Of a DNA stretch of 64,000 nt, positions 1 through 8,826 are shown piece by piece. Location of the stretch: contig NZ_VXCA01000042.1 in the NCBI RefSeq assembly GCF_011369485.1, positions 1 to 64,000 of the forward strand, written 5' to 3'. Each line of letters starts with the position of its first letter. Positions within the stretch are counted from its first letter, which is position 1. The position numbers and the translations under genes were made by a program. Under the pieces are notes generated by a model, which saw only the letters and a list, made by a program, of their open reading frames with translations, was not told the origin of the DNA and made no database searches. Origin of the DNA: Pseudomonas atagonensis (GTDB lineage Bacteria > Pseudomonadota > Gammaproteobacteria > Pseudomonadales > Pseudomonadaceae).

Positions 1-830
1 CCAGCGACTGGGCCGTCGCCCAGTACGGCGGCTTCGCGATCCCGCGGATCGGCAGGCAAGCACCGGCCACCTTCCTGGGAGGCGAGCCCGACCAGCCGCT
101 GATCAGCGGCTGCCTGTAGCACAAGGAAAACACCGTCCCGTACGCCCTGCCGACGAACAAGACCCGCAGCACCTTCAAGACCCTTAGTTCGATGGGTGGC
201 GGCGGCTACAACGAACTGCGCATCGAAGACAAGAAAGGTCAGGAACAGATCTACCTGCACGCCCAGCGCGACTGGGACGAAAATATCGAGCACGACCAGA
301 AAATTCGGGTCGGCAACGAACGCCACGACACCGTCGAAAAGAACAGCTACAGCGAGTTCAAGGCCGAAGAACACCACACCGTCTACGCCGACCGCAAAGT
401 TGAAGCGCGCGCCAACGACCACCTGACCGTGGGCGTGAACCAGCACATCAAGATCGGCACCGGCCAGTTCATCGACGCGGGGCAGGAAATCCACCTGAGC
501 AGCGGCATGAAAGTGGTACTGGAGGCTGGGGCTGAACTGACACTGGTGGGCGGTGGCAGCTTCATCAAACTCGATGCCGGCGGCGTGACCCTGAGCGGGC
601 CGGTGATCAACATCAACTCCGGCGGTGGGCCGGGCAGCGGCACGGGGGCGGCGCCGTTGTTGCCGGGGCCGTTGAAGCAGGCGGATGCGGATAAGGCCGG
701 GCAGGTCGTGAAACCCTCCCTTGGCGCATTCAAGGTTCAATCCAAAGCGGGCGTGTTGCTGCCAACACCTTCGTGTCATCTGGATGCCACAGGTTGCTGC
801 CCTATCCATCAGGCGGGTGCGACCGCATGA
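1..830 (+). pseudogene. vgrG: VgrG spike protein, 3' part, interrupted by an in-frame TAG
   Basis: VgrG forms the trimeric tip of the T6SS tube. Reading frame 3 from base 3 gives a recognisable VgrG core (SDWAVAQYGG, AIPRIG, GEPDQPLISG), then a TAG at 117-119 where homologues usually have a tyrosine (GCVY-like), then in the same frame NTVPYALPTNKT and the 'NELRIEDKKGQEQIYLHAQRDW' junction into the gp5-like beta-helix. A start at 192 would make only the 212-residue C-terminal half: valine/histidine-rich beta-helix, glycine-rich linker and a Cys-rich tail. Flanking residues (IGRQAPATFLGG) also look less conserved than the family norm. The 5' end lies outside the window. The stop overlaps the next gene's start (ATGA). 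Either a decayed gene, a fragment translated from 192, or an assembly error. Confidence 0.8.
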
Positions 831-1660
831 TTGCTTCTACTGAGTCGCCCTTCGGCCAGGGGGCAGCAACCGGCGTCATGGTTCTGATTCTGGATCGCAG
901 TTTTGATCCGGATCTGCTGAGTCACCTGTTTCAGGGTGAAGAACAACTGCGACCCGACTGCATTCCGCTTTTTACCAACACCCCCTATACCGATCTGCAG
1001 CCTGCCGGACCTTACGCCGTCATGTACCGGGCGAACCCATCAACCGTGAGCTATGCCAGCACGTTGCTGGAGCAGTGCGACGCAGGATGTGTCGCCTGGC
1101 TGGACAGTGCCGGCGTGCTGGATCAGGGGTTGGAACACTGGCGCAGCCTGCTGACCGTACGAACCGATGAAAACCCGCAGCAAATGATGCGTTTTTATGA
1201 TCCGCGCTGGTTGGAGCCTTTGCTGCTTTCGCTCAGCGAGACCGAGAAAGCCCAGTTCATTGGCCCTTTTAGTGGCCTCGCGTGGAAAAACGAGATCGGC
1301 TGGCGACACTACGCCAAGTCGCCGCAAAGTCCGACGACTGCCATCCAGCCACCGGCCTGGTTGTACCTGACCACCGAGCGTCAGACGTTGATCGAGCAAA
1401 ACCGGCTATACGTCATAGCGACTCGCTTCGCCGCCGACTACCACGAAGTTCTCCCCACAGACGACTCCGTCGACTTCGTTCACCGCCAACTGCTGGCAGG
1501 TCAAGACCGGGGTTATGAACAAATGGCCGATCAGGAGCGCTGGCTTCGGTTAGCCCTCCAGCGTGGGGATCGCTTCTGGGAGCAGGCACCCGCGGCCGAC
1601 TTGCTGGCACGTGACGACATCGCACTGGGCGACAAGCTGACTCAACTGGAAAGTCTGTGA
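827..1660 (+). CDS. DUF4123 T6SS effector adaptor/chaperone (Tap/TEC family)
   Basis: The 277-residue product resembles DUF4123 proteins, which bind a cognate effector and load it on the matching VgrG without being part of the secreted spike. The ATG at 827 overlaps the vgrG stop as ATGA, so I prefer it to an upstream in-frame ATG at 773 inside vgrG. Visible family-like features are the early 'VLILDRSFDPDLL' strand, the 'LFTNTPYTDLQPAGPYAV' segment and the 'MMRFYDPRWLEPLL' block (MxRFYDPR is typical). It sits between vgrG and the effector, the usual order vgrG-adaptor-effector-immunity, and 19 bases separate it from the effector. Function is from family knowledge. Confidence 0.85.
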   Translation: MIASTESPFGQGAATGVMVLILDRSFDPDLLSHLFQGEEQLRPDCIPLFTNTPYTDLQPAGPYAVMYRANPSTVSYASTLLEQCDAGCVAWLDSAGVLDQGLEHWRSLLTVRTDENPQQMMRFYDPRWLEPLLLSLSETEKAQFIGPFSGLAWKNEIGWRHYAKSPQSPTTAIQPPAWLYLTTERQTLIEQNRLYVIATRFAADYHEVLPTDDSVDFVHRQLLAGQDRGYEQMADQERWLRLALQRGDRFWEQAPAADLLARDDIALGDKLTQLESL

Positions 1661-1679
1661 ATCACAAGGACGACGAGCA

Positions 1680-4190
1680 ATGAGCAACACTTACACCGTT
1701 AAGAGCGGCGACACTCTTGGCAGCATTGCCGCCGCCAACAAGTGCTCCGTTGCAGATCTACGGGCATTGAACCCGATCATTACCGACCCCAACCACATCA
1801 AGAGCGGCTGGGTGTTGAAGCTGCCTGCCGCTTCCGCAAAAGCAATGCCGCCGCCCAAACATGCAGACAACCAGAGCACGACCGCTGTCAAAGGCGCCGT
1901 CGAGTGCAAGGATGAACTGGTCGAAATCATCCACATTACCGGCGAAGAACACTTCTACCTGCTGACAGAAAAAGAGTCGAACGCGCTCAAGCAGCAGTCC
2001 GACCTCGTCAAAAAACTCATGGATGAGCTGCACCAGAATCTGGCCAGCGCCACTGAAGCCAACAAGTGCACCAAGAGCAAAAGCCCTCAAGCTGCTTGCT
2101 CGTGCACGAGTTGCGTTAAAGACAAGTGGAACGCCAAAGCCGAAGAAGCCGGACTGTTACAACGATCCCCTCCTGTGGTGGAAAAGCCTAAAGCCGTCAT
2201 CGAGCGCAAGGAAGACCTGCAGGGCCAACTGGCAACCGTGCAACAGGCCCGTGACTGGTATAACCGCTACACGCCAAAAGCCGCGTTCGAAGGCAACTAT
2301 CTGGAGAGCAACTGGAAAGGCCTGCAAGCCAAAAAAGTCGCGGAGCTCAATGCCGAGATTCAATCATTGCGCACCCGAATTGCGGCACAAGGCAAGGCCG
2401 AGGCCGGCGACAGCTCCACCAGCGCCAACGGTGCGGCGCCGGACATCAAACACGGCAAGGGAAAAGCCTCCGATACCCAGAAAGGAAAGCAGGTAAAAAC
2501 CGGCATCACCACGGTCGAATACATTTCCTTCCGTGATCCGACACGCCGTCATTACATACCGATACGCACTCGCCAACAGTTCACCTGGAACGTCAAGGTT
2601 CCTACCACAGTGATGCAAGGCAAGCCTTTCGATAAGAATCTCGCCAAAGATCTGATCAAGGACATCAGAACAGCGGTATCCGATGGCCGCAAAACCAGCC
2701 CCCTCGGCAGCCTCGAAGCCAAGCTCACCTCGTGGACAAGCAAGGACGACAACCTGCTCAACGCCTTGCACAAAGAGTGTTCCTGGACCTCCAACGAAGC
2801 GGACTCCGCGCAATATGCGGTATCCGCTGAAGCCCACGCGTTTCGTTTCGCGGCAACAGCCAGCGCCGGGATCAACAGTTGGGAACCGGGCAAAGGCAAC
2901 ATCGAAGTCGGTGTCAAAGGCAGCGCCGCGATCTCATTGGCCGAAGGCTCGGTCGCACTCAAGAGCTTCTTCCCCGACCAGGGCGGCTACGTGGTACGCA
3001 TGCCTTACCGCAACGCTGAAGGCAAGGAAGTCGTCAGCGATATCGGTATCTTCCGACTCGACGGCAAAGTGGAACTGTCGTGTTTTCTTGGCGCAACGGC
3101 CCAAGGTCAGGCCGGTGTCAAAGCCCAATACAAACCGAAGGAGGCGGAAGCCTCCGGCGCAACCGCGTTGCTAAGCACACCCGACATTGCTGTCGACAAA
3201 AAACGCGGTGGCAGCCTGGGCGTGAAAGGTAACGCTTTCGCCGGCGTGCAAGGCGGCGGCACCGTGACCGGAACATTGAAATGGCTTGATTCGACCAAAC
3301 AAGGGGTGGGCAAGATCACTGCCGGACAGGCGAATGACAGCGGGAGTACGGATTGGTCGAGCCTGGTGGAAATCAAGGCGGAAGGGAACGCGGCACTGGG
3401 TATTGGGGCGGGTTTTGATTTTGGGATTGAAATTCGCGCGGATCGTTTGGCGATCAACTGTAAAGCCAGTCTGGTGTTTGGTCCTGGAGCGGGAGGTGGG
3501 TTCGGTACCTCGGTGGACATCGAAAAAATTGGTGATCTGATCTATGTGTTTTGCAATGCGTTGTCGAAAGCGGACTTTCATTATCAGCTAGCAGTAACGA
3601 AAGATGCTTTCAACTATATGGCAGCAGGTCTATTTAAAATCGCAACAAACCCAGGACAATCCGTTACAGAAGCGTTTGAAGGTGGCTTTAACAAGATGTC
3701 GTTGTGGTGGAAGAGACGCGAAGCAACAAAACAGGAAGCCCAACACCTCGCAAAATACCTGCTCAGCAATCAATCAATTAACGTAAACAAAAAAACCATA
3801 CCTCTACAGATGCTTCCACCCGAAACGACGGGCCCTATGCTTCATCTATTAACTGAAAGCTTTGTGGAGTCTTGGGCCGAGGATCAAGAGAAAGCCATTG
3901 TCCTATTGCTCTCTCACATTCGCACTTGGAAACACTTCACCGAAGTTCTAGAGCACTGCTCTAAAGACGGAAGCAAAGTTAACGCCATGGATAGCCTCGA
4001 ACGCCTAAACTCTTTACTAGACGGAGCAGAACAACAACAATTCAACCGTTTCGTCGAAGCGTTAGCCATCAACATCGACCCGTCGGCGCGAGAATATGGA
4101 GCAATCGCGTGGACTCCGGGTTTAGCTTGGCGCAAAGAGCAAACTCTAATGGCAGCCAAACGTAGCAGCCATTTTGACGGCCTAGCTTGA
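1680..4190 (+). CDS. Putative T6SS cargo effector with N-terminal LysM domain
   Basis: 836 residues, ATG preceded by AAGGA about 8 bases upstream. Residues 3-50 form a LysM domain (YTVKSGDTLGSIAAANKCS ... IKSGWVLKLP), suggesting peptidoglycan contact. A Cys-rich patch near residues 128-142 (C-x7-CSC-xx-C) and charged, probably helical stretches follow. Residues 380-620 are Gly/Ala-rich and beta-like. From about residue 620 (near base 3540-3600) codon use becomes clearly AT-rich and the style changes to helical, which is the usual look of a variable toxin tip. I recognise no catalytic motif in that tip and no transmembrane segment. Position after vgrG-DUF4123 and opposite a lipoprotein array makes it a probable antibacterial effector acting in the periplasm or envelope; the activity is unknown. 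Confidence 0.75.
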   Translation: MSNTYTVKSGDTLGSIAAANKCSVADLRALNPIITDPNHIKSGWVLKLPAASAKAMPPPKHADNQSTTAVKGAVECKDELVEIIHITGEEHFYLLTEKESNALKQQSDLVKKLMDELHQNLASATEANKCTKSKSPQAACSCTSCVKDKWNAKAEEAGLLQRSPPVVEKPKAVIERKEDLQGQLATVQQARDWYNRYTPKAAFEGNYLESNWKGLQAKKVAELNAEIQSLRTRIAAQGKAEAGDSSTSANGAAPDIKHGKGKASDTQKGKQVKTGITTVEYISFRDPTRRHYIPIRTRQQFTWNVKVPTTVMQGKPFDKNLAKDLIKDIRTAVSDGRKTSPLGSLEAKLTSWTSKDDNLLNALHKECSWTSNEADSAQYAVSAEAHAFRFAATASAGINSWEPGKGNIEVGVKGSAAISLAEGSVALKSFFPDQGGYVVRMPYRNAEGKEVVSDIGIFRLDGKVELSCFLGATAQGQAGVKAQYKPKEAEASGATALLSTPDIAVDKKRGGSLGVKGNAFAGVQGGGTVTGTLKWLDSTKQGVGKITAGQANDSGSTDWSSLVEIKAEGNAALGIGAGFDFGIEIRADRLAINCKASLVFGPGAGGGFGTSVDIEKIGDLIYVFCNALSKADFHYQLAVTKDAFNYMAAGLFKIATNPGQSVTEAFEGGFNKMSLWWKRREATKQEAQHLAKYLLSNQSINVNKKTIPLQMLPPETTGPMLHLLTESFVESWAEDQEKAIVLLLSHIRTWKHFTEVLEHCSKDGSKVNAMDSLERLNSLLDGAEQQQFNRFVEALAINIDPSAREYGAIAWTPGLAWRKEQTLMAAKRSSHFDGLA

Positions 4191-4192
4191 AC

Positions 4193-4213
4193 AAAGGTGC
4201 CGATGGCGCCTTT
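4193..4213. terminator. Possible bidirectional terminator between effector and immunity array
   Basis: AAAGGTGCC and GGCGCCTTT form a 9-bp stem (one G-U type pair) around a GAT loop directly after the effector stop and just before the stop of the convergent lipoprotein gene. The T tract is weak. Confidence 0.4.
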
Positions 4214-4223
4214 GCCTTAAATA

Positions 4224-5219
4224 TCAATTAAGTGGATTTTCTGTTTGAATCGCACAGCGGAATCCTGTTCCAGGATAGTAGGCGTCCTGGTTTGGATTAT
4301 CAGGCCAACGTCGTACTAAAGGTGCTGCTGACAAAGGCGCTTCTGGATAATTGGAGCCTCGTTTTACTTTTTGCGTCCCTGACATCGGCCCTTGCGGATT
4401 ATCTACGGGAGATTTTTTATAATAATCTTTTTCGTACCAATCATTTACCCAGTCCGTTGCATTACCGGACAAGTTGTATAGACCTAGAGGACTTGGTGGA
4501 AATCGGTCAACCACAAATGTCTCTCCCTCTCCCTCAACCGGAAAGTTTTTACCTAGAATCAAGTTCCCATCATTGGTTGGAAATAGTATATGCATGCCTC
4601 GATTACGCGCAGAAAACTCCCACTGAGCCTCAGTTGGAAGGTCAACTGGAAAGCCACTTAAGCCACCTATCCACTTACAAAAATCTTTGGCTTCTTGCCA
4701 TCGCTTAGTAGGGGCAGGCAATCTCGGAGCGTACATATTTTTTAGATCCGATCTCCCACGATACTCCGCATCAAAGAGTTCTTTATTTTGCGCTACGAAG
4801 AATAAATCAAACTCACCAATAGTAGTTTGATATTTAGAAATATAGTAAGAACTCAATTTAACCGGATGCACAAAATCATCATCACCATCACGACTGATAT
4901 TACAAAGCTGCTCCGGCTCTTGCCCGCAAGGCCAGGCACAAACATCCTTTTCGTCATATTCACAAGCCCAGCCGAAATCCCCCATATCAAACTGGCCGCC
5001 CTCGACAAACACCATGTTATCGATCGACTGCACAACCGTACTCAGCACTTTGTCACGCAGTTCACTCGAGAGGCTCGGGTATTTCGCCTTGATCGTTGCC
5101 GCGATGGACGCCACCTTTTCCGGAGACAGGCTTTTACTGCTGGGCAATGAGCTGGATTCGGCCTCACAACCTACCAACAGCATCATGAAAGGAAGGGCAA
5201 GTAAAGACTGACGAAACAC
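4224..5219 (-). CDS. FGE/SUMF1-fold lipoprotein, copy 1 (probable T6SS immunity)
   Basis: 331 residues from a GTG at 5219 placed 8 bases after AAGGA; this start gives a short lipoprotein signal ending in the lipobox LLVGC, whereas a longer reading would add 36 residues before the signal. The domain has SUMF1/FGE-family signposts: MVFVEGGQFDMGDFG, LPTEAQWEFSARNRG, NLSGNATDWVNDWY and a terminal GFRCA. The Cys pair used by true formylglycine-generating enzymes in the 'RGGS' region is absent (RGSNYPEAPLSAAPL), so enzymatic activity is unlikely. Four cysteines around CEYDEKDVCAWPC...LC probably make disulfides. Facing the LysM effector and repeated four times, it is best read as a periplasmic immunity protein; this is inference. 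DNA is AT-rich. Confidence 0.75.
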   Translation of the reverse strand: MFRQSLLALPFMMLLVGCEAESSSLPSSKSLSPEKVASIAATIKAKYPSLSSELRDKVLSTVVQSIDNMVFVEGGQFDMGDFGWACEYDEKDVCAWPCGQEPEQLCNISRDGDDDFVHPVKLSSYYISKYQTTIGEFDLFFVAQNKELFDAEYRGRSDLKNMYAPRLPAPTKRWQEAKDFCKWIGGLSGFPVDLPTEAQWEFSARNRGMHILFPTNDGNLILGKNFPVEGEGETFVVDRFPPSPLGLYNLSGNATDWVNDWYEKDYYKKSPVDNPQGPMSGTQKVKRGSNYPEAPLSAAPLVRRWPDNPNQDAYYPGTGFRCAIQTENPLN

Positions 5220-5404
5220 GAGCAATATCCTTATAAGGTGCGCCAAAGGGTAAACCATACCACTCCTCGCCAAGACTGCAAAATACCTGATCACGCTTAT
5301 CAGAGGTTTCTTGCTGACCAAGGGCACGACCGATCATTCGTAGCGGGTTTACTACCTTTTCCCTGCTCCGACTCAGGCTTTATAAAATAAATCGGTCACC
5401 TTTA
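5220..5404 (-). repeat. Conserved leader upstream of lipoprotein copy 1
   Basis: About 185 bp before the GTG start nearly matches 6412-6596 before copy 2. It carries the AAGGAT ribosome site and, at its far end, a conserved TTTATTTTATA stretch that also occurs before copy 3, where a promoter would be expected. It remains open in the reading frame of the gene, so automatic start calling may run into it. Confidence 0.65.
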
Positions 5405-5418
5405 TCCTGTCCATGAGA

Positions 5419-6411
5419 CTAAAGCGGCTCACTCTGTTGCACCGCACATCTAAAACTCATAGTACTTGAATGATACTTATGCATTAATTCCGCTGACCAA
5501 CGACGAACAAGTGGCGCCGCAGATAATGGTGCATCTGAAATATTAGAACCCCGTCTAACTTTTAATTGACCAGAATATGGCCCTTGAGGATTTTCAAGAG
5601 GAGAAACTTTGTAATAGTCCTCTGCATACCAATCATTTACCCAATCAGTTGAATTACCTGCAAGTCCGTATAAACCCAAAGGATTAGGTGCAAAGCGGCT
5701 CACAGGGTGGCTTTGACTTTCGTTTTCAATAGGAAAACTTTTGCCATAATCTAAACTTCCTGTGTCGGTTGGAAACAGAATATGTTGCCCGCGGTTACGG
5801 GCCGCAAACTCCCACTGAGCCTCTGTAGGCAAATCTACTTCGTAACCGCTTAGCGATCCAATCCAAGCACAGTAATCTTTCGCCTCTTGCCAGCCTTGGG
5901 TGGGTGCTGGAAGATTAGGTAAATACTCACTTTTCAAGTCTTCGCGCTTTCGCTCCTCTTCATCATACAGTGGCTTGCCATTAGCCACGAAAAAAATATC
6001 AAAATCCCCCAAAATAGCTTGATATTTCGAAAGATAATAGCTACTTAACTTTACCGGGTGGACGAAATCATCATCCCCGTTTCCACTAATATTACAAAGC
6101 TGCTCCGGTTCCTGGCCACAAGGCCAGGTACAAACATTTTTCTCATCGTATTCGCAGATCCAGCCGAAATCCCCCATATCAAACTGGCCGCCCTCGACAA
6201 ACACCATATTATCGATCGAATGAACAACCGTATTCAGTACTTTGCCACGCAGTTCGCTCGAAAGATCCGGGTATTTCGCCTTGATCGTTGCCGCGATGGA
6301 TGCCACTTTTTCCGGAGACATGCTTTTACTGCTGGGCAATGAGCCGGATTCGACCTCACAACCTACCAACAGCATCATGAAAGGAAGGGCAAATAAAGAC
6401 TGACGAAACAC
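5419..6411 (-). CDS. FGE/SUMF1-fold lipoprotein, copy 2 (probable T6SS immunity)
   Basis: 330 residues from the conserved GTG start, with signal FRQSLFALPFMMLLVGC. The first ~115 residues are almost identical to copy 1 at protein and DNA level, including the four-Cys block and EGGQFDMGDFGW; the second half is clearly diverged (GDFDIFFVANGKPLYDEE, NPLGLYGLAGNSTDWVNDWY, RGSNISDAPLSAAPLVRRW, final MSFRCA). Copy 2 and copy 4 are closest to each other around the DIFFVANGKPLYDEE segment. No FGE-type catalytic Cys pair. Likely exported and lipid-anchored, second unit of the immunity array; specificity may lie in the diverged half. Confidence 0.75.
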   Translation of the reverse strand: MFRQSLFALPFMMLLVGCEVESGSLPSSKSMSPEKVASIAATIKAKYPDLSSELRGKVLNTVVHSIDNMVFVEGGQFDMGDFGWICEYDEKNVCTWPCGQEPEQLCNISGNGDDDFVHPVKLSSYYLSKYQAILGDFDIFFVANGKPLYDEEERKREDLKSEYLPNLPAPTQGWQEAKDYCAWIGSLSGYEVDLPTEAQWEFAARNRGQHILFPTDTGSLDYGKSFPIENESQSHPVSRFAPNPLGLYGLAGNSTDWVNDWYAEDYYKVSPLENPQGPYSGQLKVRRGSNISDAPLSAAPLVRRWSAELMHKYHSSTMSFRCAVQQSEPL

Positions 6412-6596
6412 GAGCAATATCCTTATAAGGTGCGCCAAAGGGTAAACCATACTACCCCTCGCCAAGACTGCAAAACACCTGATCACGCTTATCAGCGGTT
6501 TCTTGCTGACCAAGGGCATGACCGACAATCCTAGCGGGTTTACTACCTTTTCCCTGCTACGACTCAGGCTTTATAAAATAAATCGGTCACCTTTCT
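6412..6596 (-). repeat. Conserved leader upstream of lipoprotein copy 2
   Basis: Near-identical partner of 5220-5404, with the same ribosome site, the same open frame and the same TTTATTTTATA stretch. Marks a recent tandem duplication of gene plus leader. Confidence 0.65.
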
Positions 6597-6603
6597 CCTA
6601 AAA

Positions 6604-7596
6604 CTACAGAGGGTTATCTGTTTGTACTGCGCACCGAAAGCTCGTATCGCTTGTATGATATTTCTGTGGAGAGTTTGCAGCCCAACGACGAATCATTGGA
6701 GCAGCAGATAATGGAGCTTCTAAAATAGTAGAACCACGTCTAATTCTTTGAGTACCGGACTCTGGACCTTGTGGATTTTCATGAGGAGAATTTTTGTAAT
6801 AGTCTTTTCCGTACCAGTCACTAACCCAATCAGTTGAGTTACCAGAAAGACCATATATCCCCAGAGCGTTAGGTGCGAAGCGATCAACCGGGAAATTATT
6901 TTCCTCATCCTCGACAGGAAAGTTCTTTCCAAAAGCTAAACTTCCAGTATCTGTAGGAAATAAGAAATGTTGCCCACGACTGCGAGCAGCGTACTCCCAC
7001 TGCGCCTCGGTTGGAAGTCTCACTGGATAACCACTAAGGTCACCCAGCCATTGACAATAGTCGTTAGCCTCCTGCCAGTCTTGCGTCGGGGCAGGCAAAT
7101 CTGGCTGATAAAGAAACTTTAAATCCTCACGCTCTCGATACTTCTGATCAAACAGCGGCTTCTTGTTCACAACAAAGAACAGGTCAAAATCTCTCAAAGT
7201 AGCTTGAAACTTAGAAATATAATATCCGCTCAATCTTACCGAGTGCACAAAATCATCATTGCCATTCGGACTAATATTACAAAGCTGCTCCGGCTCCTGC
7301 CCGCAAGGCCACGTACAAACATCTTTCTCATCGTATTCACAGATCCAGCCGAAATCGCCCATATCAAACTGGCCACCCTCGACAAACACCATATTATCGA
7401 TCGACTGTACAACCGTATTCAGCACTTGGCCACGCAGTTCGCTCGAAAGATCCGGGTATTTCGTCTTAACCTTTACCGCGATGGACGCCACCTTTTCCGG
7501 AGACAGGCTTTTACTGGTTGGCAATGGGCCAGAATCGGCGTCGCAACCTACCAACAGCATAATGAAAGGAATACCAATTAAAAACCGACCCGACAC
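6604..7596 (-). CDS. FGE/SUMF1-fold lipoprotein, copy 3 (probable T6SS immunity)
   Basis: 330 residues. The GTG at 7596 follows AAGGATATTGCTC exactly as in the other copies, and gives signal SGRFLIGIPFIMLLVGC with a good lipobox. N-terminal block (SPEKVASIAV..., four Cys, EGGQFDMGDFGW) is shared with its neighbours; the C-terminal half is its own version (RDFDLFFVVNKKPLFDQKYRERED, LPTEAQWEYAARSRGQH, GLSGNSTDWVSDWYGKDYY, RGSTILEAPLSAAPMIRRW). The upstream spacer keeps the TTTATTTTATA element but lacks most of the 185-bp leader. Same role proposed as the other copies. Confidence 0.75.
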   Translation of the reverse strand: MSGRFLIGIPFIMLLVGCDADSGPLPTSKSLSPEKVASIAVKVKTKYPDLSSELRGQVLNTVVQSIDNMVFVEGGQFDMGDFGWICEYDEKDVCTWPCGQEPEQLCNISPNGNDDFVHSVRLSGYYISKFQATLRDFDLFFVVNKKPLFDQKYREREDLKFLYQPDLPAPTQDWQEANDYCQWLGDLSGYPVRLPTEAQWEYAARSRGQHFLFPTDTGSLAFGKNFPVEDEENNFPVDRFAPNALGIYGLSGNSTDWVSDWYGKDYYKNSPHENPQGPESGTQRIRRGSTILEAPLSAAPMIRRWAANSPQKYHTSDTSFRCAVQTDNPL

Positions 7597-7740
7597 GAGC
7601 AATATCCTTATAAGGGAAGTCAAAGGGCAAAAAACAATCAGCCATAGCGGAATTACCTTCTTTTTCTGCTCCGACCCAGGCCGTATAAAATAAATCCGTC
7701 ACCTTAATTGTTACCCTAAAGGCGCCTTCACCATCTAGCA

Positions 7741-8733
7741 TTAAAGCGGCTCACCTGACTGAATAGCACATCTAAAACTTGTATCGCTTGAATGATACTT
7801 CTGCACCATTTTATCTGGCCATCTACGTATTAGTGGAGCAGCTGATAGAGGAGCATCCGAAGTAGTTGAGCCTCTTCTAATTTTTTGCTCACCAGAACTC
7901 GGACCTTGAGGATCATCCAATGGAGAAGCTTTGTAATAGTTTTCGGAATACCAATCTTTCACCCAATCTGTTGAGTTTCCAGATAACCCATAGATACCCA
8001 AATGGTTAGGCGGAAATCGATCAACAGGAAAACTATCTTCTTCATCTTCAACCGGAAAGTTTTTACCATAATCTAAACTACCAGTATTCGTTGGAAACAA
8101 TATGTGCTGCCCACGACTGCGCGCGGCATATTCCCACTGAGCCTCAGTAGGCAAGTCCACTGCATAACCACTGAGTTTGCCGATCCATTGACAATAATCG
8201 GATGCCTCCTGCCAACTTTTAGTTGGCGCAGGCAAGCTAGACTGATAGCGATACTTTAAATCCTCACGTACTCGAAATTCCTCATCATAGAGTGGTTTTC
8301 CATTAGCAACGAAAAAAATATCAAAATCCCCCAAAGAAGCTTGATATTTCGAAAGATAATAGCCACTCAAATTTACCGGATGGACGAAATCATCATCTCC
8401 GTTCCTACTAATATTACAAAGCTCCTCCGGCTCCTGCCCGCAAGGCCAGGTACAAACATCTTTCTCATCGTATTCGCAGATCCAGCCGAAATCGCCCATA
8501 TCAAACTGGCCACCTTCGACAAACACCATATTATCGATCGACTGCACAACCGTATTCAGCACTTGGCCACGCAGTTCGCTCGAAAGATTCGGGTACTTCG
8601 CCTTGATCGTTGCCGCGATGGACGCGACCTTTTCCGCAGACAGGCTTTTACTGCTGGGCAACGGGCCAGATTCGCCGTCGCAACCCACCAACAGCGTAAT
8701 GAAAGAAAGACCCAGTAAAAACCGACGTGACAC
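7741..8733 (-). CDS. FGE/SUMF1-fold lipoprotein, copy 4 (probable T6SS immunity)
   Basis: 330 residues from GTG at 8733, signal SRRFLLGLSFITLLVGC. It has the same architecture: lipobox, helix rich in SxEKVASIAATIKAKYP, four-Cys block, SUMF1-like domain with LPTEAQWEYAARSRG and GLSGNSTDWVKDWY, and last conserved SFRCAIQ. The catalytic Cys pair is again missing. This is the first gene of the array in transcription order. The spacer to the upstream gene has no clear copy of the conserved leader beyond the ribosome site. Confidence 0.75.
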   Translation of the reverse strand: MSRRFLLGLSFITLLVGCDGESGPLPSSKSLSAEKVASIAATIKAKYPNLSSELRGQVLNTVVQSIDNMVFVEGGQFDMGDFGWICEYDEKDVCTWPCGQEPEELCNISRNGDDDFVHPVNLSGYYLSKYQASLGDFDIFFVANGKPLYDEEFRVREDLKYRYQSSLPAPTKSWQEASDYCQWIGKLSGYAVDLPTEAQWEYAARSRGQHILFPTNTGSLDYGKNFPVEDEEDSFPVDRFPPNHLGIYGLSGNSTDWVKDWYSENYYKASPLDDPQGPSSGEQKIRRGSTTSDAPLSAAPLIRRWPDKMVQKYHSSDTSFRCAIQSGEPL

Positions 8734-8826
8734 GAGCAATATCCTTATAAGGTACGTGAAAGGGCAAACCTTACCCCTATGCGAAAACTAAAAACCTCAT
8801 CATCTTTCACCCCAGCTCTGTCCCAC

